A stretch of DNA of 64,000 nucleotides from Endozoicomonas montiporae CL-33 (GTDB taxonomy: Bacteria; Pseudomonadota; Gammaproteobacteria; Pseudomonadales; Endozoicomonadaceae): contig NZ_CP013251.1 of NCBI RefSeq assembly GCF_001583435.1, forward strand, positions 4,043,215 to 4,107,214, given 5' to 3'. How positions within the stretch are numbered: the first letter of the stretch is position 1; each line of letters starts with the position of its first letter. This document shows, one piece after another, positions 57,945 through 64,000 of the stretch. The notes under the pieces are model-generated. The model worked only from the letters and a program-made list of their open reading frames with translations. It made no database searches and was not told the origin of the DNA. The position numbers were made by a program, and so were the translations under genes.

Positions 57945-60812
57945 ATGGAGATGCATCACTTACCTTTCAAACTTCGGGCAATAACTCTGGCAGTGGCCAG
58001 CGCAATCATTGCCGGTCAGCCAGTCAGCAAAGCCAGAGCCGAGAACACCCTTTCCGCCGACAGCGAATGGAGCTGCGAAGTCGCCAGCGACGGCAGCGGC
58101 TGGCACTGTTCTGTTGTGCCGCTGAAACAGGGAGCCATGAAACGCGCCCCCCGGCCGGTCATCACTGAAAGAGCAACACCTGCCAGCAGCACTGCCACTC
58201 AGAGCAAAGCCGCTGAAACGACAGTCGCCGTCAGTCAGCCTGAGAATGTGCGCACACAGCTGGACTGGGTACATCAGTCGCAATTATCCGATACCCAGCG
58301 TCAGACACTGAAGCAGGATGAACCCTGGTGTTCGGGCACCTACGTGGAACCACCGCGCCCCGGAAAATTCTTCAAAGGCGACCCGAACTCTGCCCCGATT
58401 ATTGCCGACGCCGACGCATCCACTTATCAAAACTCTATCGCCACCCTCACCGGAGCCGTAGTGATCCGTCAGGGCAATCGCCAGCTCGAAAGTGATGAAG
58501 CGCACCTCGATAATGAAAAGAACTTTGGTGAATTCAAAGGCAACATCGTTTTCCGAGAGCCCGGCACGCTGATTGTCGGTGATACGGCTCAGTCGCAGTT
58601 GGACACAGGCCGGACTGAAATCGACAACGCACAATACGTGATGCATGAATCCCACGCCCGTGGCAGTGCCACTGCAGTGTTGCGGAATGAAGATGCCACC
58701 ATGGAGCTGGATGACGCCACCTACACCACCTGCCCACCCGGCAATGAAGGCTGGCAGCTGTCTGGCGACAGTGTGACGCTAGACCCATCGACTGGCTATG
58801 GTACTGCCCGCAATGCGGTGGTCAGAGTCCAGAACCTGCCGGTTTTTTACAGCCCTTATCTCTACTTTCCAATAGACGACCGTCGTCATTCGGGTTTCCT
58901 GTATCCCACCGTTATGGGATTTGACGACGAGGGCGGTGTCGAGTTTGACCTGCCGTATTACTGGAACATTGCCCCGAATTACGACGCTACATTTACACCA
59001 CGGGTGATGACCAAACGGGGTTTCCTGCTGGAAAACGAATTCCGCTACCTGACCGAAAAGGACGAAGGTGAACTCGGTGTCGCCGGACTGATCGGCGGCG
59101 ATCAGCTGGAAGACGACAACGAGTACTACAAAAAAGATCGCTGGTTTGTAAACGCCCGCCATCGCCGGCAGTTTAATAGTAACTGGATGGCTGAACTGGA
59201 CTATGCCGATGCCAGTGACAAAAACTATCTGGACGATTTCAGCTCCAGCCTGAACTATTCCAGTTCCGGCCCCCTGAACCAACGCATAATGACTCGCTAC
59301 GATGGTGGTAATGACTACACCAACTGGCAGGCAAAGCTCGACGTTCACAAGCTTAAGAATATGGATCGTACCGCTGACGATCCATACAACAAGCTGCCAC
59401 AAATCGAGCTGAGCGGTAACTGGCAGGCCACTGACCGGATTCAGGTGAATTACCTGGCAGACTACACCTACTTTGACCGGGCTGATGACTGGAACTATGC
59501 CTTCGAAAAGCCCCATTCCGGCTTCCCGAATAACACAAAAATATTAGAAAGCGTTTACAACGAAGGCTACGGCATCAAGCGCGCTGTCGGTAGCCGTGCT
59601 TACTTTGAAACCGGTATGAGTTACCCCATTCACAGAACATGGGGTTTCCTGACGCCGGAAGTCAAAGTTCGCAGCGTGAATTACAGTCTTTCAAACCTCA
59701 AGGAAAACGAGGTAATGAATGACCTTCGTAACTCATACGTAGGACAAACTTTCAAAGACAGCGATTTCACCAAAAGCCCGTCAACCACTGTTCCGGCATT
59801 CAGCGTGGACAGCGGCTTGTACTTTGATCGTTTCACGAATCTTTTCAACACCAACTATACCCATACGCTTGAGCCTCGTATGAAGTACCTGTATGCGCCG
59901 CATGTAGAAGGTCAGGAGTTCAATCCGATTTTCGACACCGCCAATATGGGTTTCAGCTACAACTCGCTCTGGCAGGACAACCGGTTCAGCGGTTATGACC
60001 GGCTGGCGGATGCTAATCAGGTATCACTGGGCATAACCACCCGCTTTATTCAGGATGACGGTTTTGAACGAATGCGGTTTGGTGTGGGTCAGATTTTCTA
60101 TTTCGATGACCGCGAAGTCTACATTGCCAATAATCTCGGTCAGCCAGGCAGCATTCCGGAGAATGAAAAAGACCGGCCGGACGAAGATTTAGTCGCAAAA
60201 GATGCCCGCTTAAGGCAGGAACTGCGGGATTCAACCTCTCCCATCGCCTCAGAGTTCGTCTACAATTTCACCCGCACCATGAGCCTGCGACAGGACTTTG
60301 TATGGAACGGCAATGAAAATCGTATCGACAACTACGCGCTGACCTACCGGTATCGTCCGGATCATCGCAAGACCTTGAATCTGGGTTTCCGTTTTGCTGA
60401 TCAGGTCGATCGGTTCGTTAAAGACAGAGACGGAAATTACATTAAAACTGGCGAGGATCAACACGGTGATCCTATCTACCAGAAAACCAAAAACGACCTG
60501 AAAGCCACGGATATCAGCTTTGCATGGCCGATTCCCTACACCCGGAACTGGTCTGCCATGGGTCGTTGGCAATACGATATGACCAACAAACGGAACCTTG
60601 AGGAGCTGTTTGGTGTCGAATATGCCAGTTGTTGTTATCAGGTGCGATTATTCTGGCGTTCCTATGTTAAATCGACTGATAATATCGACCATCCAACCGA
60701 CCGGAGCGGCATCTACCTGCAGTTTGTACTGCGAGGTCTGGGTAGTTTGACCGGTTCATCGGGTAAAGAGTACTTGCAAGGTATTTCAGGTTATACAATT
60801 CGCGAGAAGTAA
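57945..60812 (+). CDS. lptD: LPS-assembly outer membrane protein LptD
   Basis: LptD with LptE inserts LPS into the outer leaflet of the outer membrane. The 955-residue product has a signal peptide (LRAITLAVASAIIAGQPVSKARA), a periplasmic jellyroll/OstA domain (about residues 160-280, with TLTGAVVIRQGNRQLESDEA) and a large C-terminal beta-barrel ending in GYTIREK. Cysteines at PWCSG, YTTCPPG and ASCCYQ match those that form the long-range disulfides of LptD. Its TAA overlaps the surA ATG by one base. Divergent from amgK. Confidence 0.97.
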   Translation: MEMHHLPFKLRAITLAVASAIIAGQPVSKARAENTLSADSEWSCEVASDGSGWHCSVVPLKQGAMKRAPRPVITERATPASSTATQSKAAETTVAVSQPENVRTQLDWVHQSQLSDTQRQTLKQDEPWCSGTYVEPPRPGKFFKGDPNSAPIIADADASTYQNSIATLTGAVVIRQGNRQLESDEAHLDNEKNFGEFKGNIVFREPGTLIVGDTAQSQLDTGRTEIDNAQYVMHESHARGSATAVLRNEDATMELDDATYTTCPPGNEGWQLSGDSVTLDPSTGYGTARNAVVRVQNLPVFYSPYLYFPIDDRRHSGFLYPTVMGFDDEGGVEFDLPYYWNIAPNYDATFTPRVMTKRGFLLENEFRYLTEKDEGELGVAGLIGGDQLEDDNEYYKKDRWFVNARHRRQFNSNWMAELDYADASDKNYLDDFSSSLNYSSSGPLNQRIMTRYDGGNDYTNWQAKLDVHKLKNMDRTADDPYNKLPQIELSGNWQATDRIQVNYLADYTYFDRADDWNYAFEKPHSGFPNNTKILESVYNEGYGIKRAVGSRAYFETGMSYPIHRTWGFLTPEVKVRSVNYSLSNLKENEVMNDLRNSYVGQTFKDSDFTKSPSTTVPAFSVDSGLYFDRFTNLFNTNYTHTLEPRMKYLYAPHVEGQEFNPIFDTANMGFSYNSLWQDNRFSGYDRLADANQVSLGITTRFIQDDGFERMRFGVGQIFYFDDREVYIANNLGQPGSIPENEKDRPDEDLVAKDARLRQELRDSTSPIASEFVYNFTRTMSLRQDFVWNGNENRIDNYALTYRYRPDHRKTLNLGFRFADQVDRFVKDRDGNYIKTGEDQHGDPIYQKTKNDLKATDISFAWPIPYTRNWSAMGRWQYDMTNKRNLEELFGVEYASCCYQVRLFWRSYVKSTDNIDHPTDRSGIYLQFVLRGLGSLTGSSGKEYLQGISGYTIREK

Positions 60813-62122
60813 TGATGAAGGGATTGAAGAATTTGATGCTATCGGCCTGCCGCGCCCTCGCGCTGGCAGCGGTTGTGGTATCAACGGGCAATATCGCCCA
60901 CGCCAAACCCGTTCCCCTGGATCGCATCGTCGCTGTAGTCGATAAAGATGTGGTCATGGAGAGCGAACTCAACAACCGTGTTGAGGCAGTGCAACGCCAG
61001 CTGTCTGACCGTAATATCACCCTGCCCCCGGAAAGCGTCCTGAAGAAACAGGTGCTGGAACAGCTGATACTGGAAAACCTGCAGCTGCAAATGGGTCGTA
61101 ACGGTGGTATTCGCATTGATGACTGGACGCTGAACGATGCGGTGACTCGCATTGCCGAGCGTAATGGTCTGACCATCGAAGAGTTCCGCAAAAGTCTGGA
61201 ATCAGATGGCCTGTCCTACGCTGACGCCCGCGAAGAAATTCGTCGCGAAATGATTATCAACCGGGTTCGCCAGCGTCAGATTACCAGCCGCATCCAGATC
61301 AGCGAACAGGAAATCGACAACTTCCTGCGTTCTCCGGAAGGTCAGGCAAGCCAGCAGGTTGAGTACCGTCTTGGTCATATTCTGATCTCCACACCGGATA
61401 ACCCTACCCCGTCACAGGTGCAGGCTGCCGAGAAGCAGGCAAATAATATCTCTGTTCAGCTGGAGCAGGGTGCCAACTTTGCAGAAATGGCCATCACTTA
61501 CTCCAAGGGACAGAATGCCCTGAACGGAGGCGATCTGGGCTTCAGAACACCTGAACAGCTGCCGACCCTGTTTGCCGAGCAGGCCGTCAAAATGAACACA
61601 GGACAGGTGTCCCGACCTGTACGCAGTGCCGGTGGTTTCCACATATTCAAGCTGTTGGACACCCGGGGTAATGAAAAGGTGATGGAAGAACAGATTAACG
61701 TTCGCCACATCCTGATCAAGCCCAACGAAATCCGCAACGACCTTGAAGCACAGATGCTGGCTAAAGACCTGTATAACCGTATCGAAAGCGGTGAAAGCTT
61801 CAGCGAGCTGGCAAAAGCCTATTCTGACGATCCGGGTTCTGCCCTGAACGGCGGCAGTCTGGACTGGATTTCTCCGGAAACACTGGTGCCTGAATTCCAG
61901 AAAGCCATGAGCGACACACCTCAGGACATTGTCAGTGAACCATTCCGCAGTTCTTTTGGCTGGCACATCCTTGAGGTGAAAGGCAAGCGCAAGGCCGATA
62001 TCAGCAACCAGGTACGTCGTAACGAAGTACGCGAACTGCTGGGTATGCGTAAATTTGAAGAAGAACTGGAAGTCTGGCTGCGCGAGATCCGCGACCAGTC
62101 TTTTGTAGAGGTTCGCCTGTAA
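60812..62122 (+). CDS. surA: Periplasmic chaperone/prolyl isomerase SurA
   Basis: SurA folds and escorts outer membrane proteins, including LptD. The 436-residue protein has a signal peptide (LSACRALALAAVVVSTGNIAHA), the N-terminal chaperone domain (RIVAVVDKDVVMESELNNRVEAV), two parvulin domains (about 185-285 and 295-395: YRLGHILIST...GGDLGFRTPEQLP and VRHILIKPNE...GGSLDWISPE) and a C-terminal helix. The TAA stop (62120-62122) shares its last base with a 160-bp repeat. Confidence 0.97.
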   Translation: MMKGLKNLMLSACRALALAAVVVSTGNIAHAKPVPLDRIVAVVDKDVVMESELNNRVEAVQRQLSDRNITLPPESVLKKQVLEQLILENLQLQMGRNGGIRIDDWTLNDAVTRIAERNGLTIEEFRKSLESDGLSYADAREEIRREMIINRVRQRQITSRIQISEQEIDNFLRSPEGQASQQVEYRLGHILISTPDNPTPSQVQAAEKQANNISVQLEQGANFAEMAITYSKGQNALNGGDLGFRTPEQLPTLFAEQAVKMNTGQVSRPVRSAGGFHIFKLLDTRGNEKVMEEQINVRHILIKPNEIRNDLEAQMLAKDLYNRIESGESFSELAKAYSDDPGSALNGGSLDWISPETLVPEFQKAMSDTPQDIVSEPFRSSFGWHILEVKGKRKADISNQVRRNEVRELLGMRKFEEELEVWLREIRDQSFVEVRL

Positions 62123-62282
62123 TACCAATTCCGCTTTCTAAATATGACCATGAGCAAGTCATTATGGGTCACGGGACAAGGCGGAACGACGAGTAATAGC
62201 GAGCTATTGCGAGGAGTTCCAACGCAGCTCCCGTGATTCAGAATGGCTGCGCAATTCATGTTTAGAAGGTGGAATTGTTATA
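62122..62282 (+). repeat. 160-bp inverted-repeat element, copy 5
   Basis: It begins ATACCAATTCCGC inside the surA stop codon and ends near GGAATTGTTATA. It is a near full-length copy with a slightly worn right end. Confidence 0.9.
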
Positions 62283-62318
62283 AGCACGCCTTCCTCTTTT
62301 AGATAAAATAGCTCCGTC

Positions 62319-62398
62319 GTAGGTTGGGACGAGCGGAGCGATTCCCAACACATCATTATTTTACCATGTTGGGAATCGTTGCACTCGTCCCAACCTAC
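62319..62398. repeat. 80-bp hairpin of the GTAGGTTGGGACGA family
   Basis: GTAGGTTGGGACGAGCGGAG... and ...CACTCGTCCCAACCTAC pair along most of the length, with ATTCCCAACA/TGTTGGGAAT inside. It sits between surA and pdxA and might act as an attenuator, but is a dispersed repeat. Confidence 0.8.
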
Positions 62399-62409
62399 AA
62401 GTCAAACTT

Positions 62410-63393
62410 ATGCTCACCTCTTATAAGCGTTTAATCATCACCTCCGGCGAACCCGCTGGTATCGGACCTGACCTGTGTTTGATTCTGGCCAGTCAGTCTC
62501 TGCCCGTTCAGCTGGTGATTGCCGCTGATCCTGAGCTGCTCAGCCAACGTGCCAGACAACTCGATCTGAATGTAACACTGACCACTTTTAACCCGGAAGA
62601 TCGCCAACCAGCAAAGGCGGGGGAGTTGCTTGTTGCTCCCTTTTCACTCAGTCAGCCCTGCCTAACCGGCCAGACAAACCCTGCAAATGGTCAGTATGTT
62701 CTGGACATACTCAGTTATGCTGTTCAGGGTTGTATGGATGGACTGTTTGACGGAATGGTCACCGGTCCGGTTCACAAAGAAGTGATCAACAATGCCGGTG
62801 TACCATTTACAGGCCACACCGAGTTTCTGGCAGAACAGACCCAAACCCATAAAGTCGTGATGATGCTGGCTACCGAAGGCCTGCGGGTCGCTCTTGCCAC
62901 CACGCACCTGCCACTAAGCGAAGTCGCCGATGCCATTACTCCGGATTCACTGGAAGAAGTGATCCGCATTCTTAATGCTGATCTGGTCAACAAATTTGGC
63001 ATTATCGAGCCCGAGGTTCTGGTGTGCGGACTGAACCCTCATGCCGGAGAAGGTGGTCATCTGGGAATGGAAGAGATCGAGGTCATTATTCCGGTTCTGG
63101 ACAAGCTGCGCCGGGAAGGCATGAATTTGAAAGGCCCTCTGCCCGCCGACACCCTGTTTAATCCGAATTATCTGGCATCGGCAGATGCCGTGCTGGCTAT
63201 GTACCACGATCAGGGGCTGCCGGTGCTGAAATACAAGGGATTTGGCAAAGCGGTGAATATTACGTTGGGGCTGCCAGTGGTGCGAACATCGGTTGATCAC
63301 GGCACTGCTCTTGATCTTGCGGGCACTGGTCAAGCCAGCCCTGACAGTCTGTTGACTGCAATCGACTACGCCATGCAAATGATCAGTGAATAA
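62410..63393 (+). CDS. pdxA: 4-hydroxythreonine-4-phosphate dehydrogenase
   Basis: PdxA makes the aminoketone precursor of pyridoxal phosphate. The 327-residue protein has [13 protein letters not shown] at the N-terminus, [27 protein letters not shown] (metal and substrate His), [15 protein letters not shown] and the C-terminal [42 protein letters not shown]. Member of the surA-pdxA-rsmA group. Confidence 0.98.
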   Translation: MLTSYKRLIITSGEPAGIGPDLCLILASQSLPVQLVIAADPELLSQRARQLDLNVTLTTFNPEDRQPAKAGELLVAPFSLSQPCLTGQTNPANGQYVLDILSYAVQGCMDGLFDGMVTGPVHKEVINNAGVPFTGHTEFLAEQTQTHKVVMMLATEGLRVALATTHLPLSEVADAITPDSLEEVIRILNADLVNKFGIIEPEVLVCGLNPHAGEGGHLGMEEIEVIIPVLDKLRREGMNLKGPLPADTLFNPNYLASADAVLAMYHDQGLPVLKYKGFGKAVNITLGLPVVRTSVDHGTALDLAGTGQASPDSLLTAIDYAMQMISE

Positions 63394-63402
63394 AAAGCTG
63401 GC

Positions 63403-63543
63403 TTATTGCTTATCGGAAGGTAACCGCTTTTTGTGCTGATAGACCTGAATTTTCACAATTCTGCGATCTGCTGCAACGGTTGTATTTTTGGGGTCAGGAT
63501 TGGAACCGTATGGAAAAACCATTATTTTCTGTTTCAGCCGCAT
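63403..63543 (-). CDS. Small basic protein, 46 aa
   Basis: ATG at 63543 has a strong GGGAGGT binding site 6 bases ahead, which is why I call it a gene. The product MRLKQKIMVFPYGSNPDPK... ends QVYQHKKRLPSDKQ and is basic. No family known to me. It runs against pdxA/rsmA, ending 9 bases past the pdxA stop. Confidence 0.5.
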   Translation of the reverse strand: MRLKQKIMVFPYGSNPDPKNTTVAADRRIVKIQVYQHKKRLPSDKQ

Positions 63544-63717
63544 GTTCTACCTCCCTGACTTTATATACCGTGTGAATAAAGTTTTGAGCTTGATCACACG
63601 GTTTAGTTCCTCACACAGGGCTCTTTTGAACAGCAAATAACCATCAGCAGTTTGCAAAGCAGTATTCTGCCGCTATCATAAGCCGCCATTTCCGAGAACG
63701 ACTGCAAACAACACATT

Positions 63718-64000
63718 ATGTCCGAATTTCCCCATCACAGAGCCCGTAAACGCTTTGGCCAGAACTTCCTACACGATCAGGGCATAATCCAGAGAATCGT
63801 TCGCTCTATCTACCCGCGTGAAGGCGATCGACTGGTCGAGATCGGTCCTGGTCAGGGCGCCATCACCGAATTCCTTCTGGATGGTGCCGGTCAGCTGGAT
63901 GTAATCGAGCTGGATCGTGACCTTATTCCTATCCTGAAGCTTCGCTTTGGCCTGAACCCGAATTTCCGTATCCACGAAGGCGATGCTCTGAAATTCGACT
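63718..64000 (+). CDS. rsmA: 16S rRNA dimethyladenosine transferase, partial
   Basis: RsmA (KsgA) dimethylates A1518 and A1519 of 16S rRNA late in 30S assembly. The first 94 codons are present: [20 protein letters not shown], the SAM-binding motif [12 protein letters not shown] and [12 protein letters not shown]. The gene runs off the right edge. Follows pdxA as in most gammaproteobacteria. Confidence 0.98.
   Translation, partial: MSEFPHHRARKRFGQNFLHDQGIIQRIVRSIYPREGDRLVEIGPGQGAITEFLLDGAGQLDVIELDRDLIPILKLRFGLNPNFRIHEGDALKFD

Noticed and set aside
58779..59516. 245-codon minus-strand frame
   Set aside because: Antisense to lptD; the valine/isoleucine-rich translation is typical of the complement of a beta-barrel gene.

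Overview
The window reads as a chromosomal segment of a gammaproteobacterium. The gene orders petABC next to rpsI/rplM, rpe-gph-trpEGDC, crp divergent from an OsmC gene, zapG next to zapE, and lptD-surA-pdxA-rsmA are all gammaproteobacterial. Heavy insertion-sequence load, several short palindromic repeat families and large orphan proteins recall large-genome marine symbionts such as Endozoicomonas. That genus assignment is inference from style, not from a search.

Layout. 1-6300 is a mosaic: the 3' part of a beta-helix surface-protein gene, IS630 and IS1634 remnants, a complete 1,074-codon beta-helix gene whose last 1,065 bp are repeated exactly at the window start, a 160-bp inverted-repeat element and what looks like the 5' part of a group II intron. 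6300-10200 holds two minus-strand tRNA arrays (15 intact tRNAs: 2 Ala-GGC, 7 Glu-TTC, 6 Gly-GCC) split by a short-chain dehydrogenase gene. The larger array also contains nine defective tRNA-Gly-like copies, four of them in an exact 112-bp tandem repeat. gltX lies just upstream of this array. 12000-16600 has an orphan 816-aa protein and a lipoprotein with a decaying paralogue. 16789-22560 is housekeeping: ridA, yaiL, petABC, rpsI/rplM and a small lipoprotein.

22730-33383 carries rpe-gph and trpEGDC, separated by about 5 kb containing a Tn5/IS50-like element with an IS630 element nested inside it, an NTF2-like gene, a palindromic element and a protein that looks like a fused EIIA-HPr without its phospho-histidines. 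A Trp-rich leader peptide precedes trpE. 33400-42234 has sodC, an IS4 element inserted at the edge of a 160-bp repeat, crp, an OsmC-family gene, hinT, cysZ, trxB, zapG and zapE. 42751-48048 is one 1,765-codon orphan gene. 48050-52848 has an IS fragment, a MATE exporter, an atypical SDR and an intact IS1182-type element.

53118 to the end holds an aldehyde dehydrogenase, a 69-aa orphan, djlA, the murU/amgK pair (peptidoglycan-sugar recycling), then lptD-surA-pdxA and the start of rsmA. LptD (LPS export) and its periplasmic chaperone SurA overlap by one base. One 160-bp repeat family occurs five times; two copies begin inside the stop codon of the upstream gene (zapE and surA).

The features that most merit a second look are the tRNA-Gly-like cassettes (one with an Ala anticodon), the trp leader peptide, the histidine-less EIIA-HPr protein and the stop-codon-overlapping repeat.
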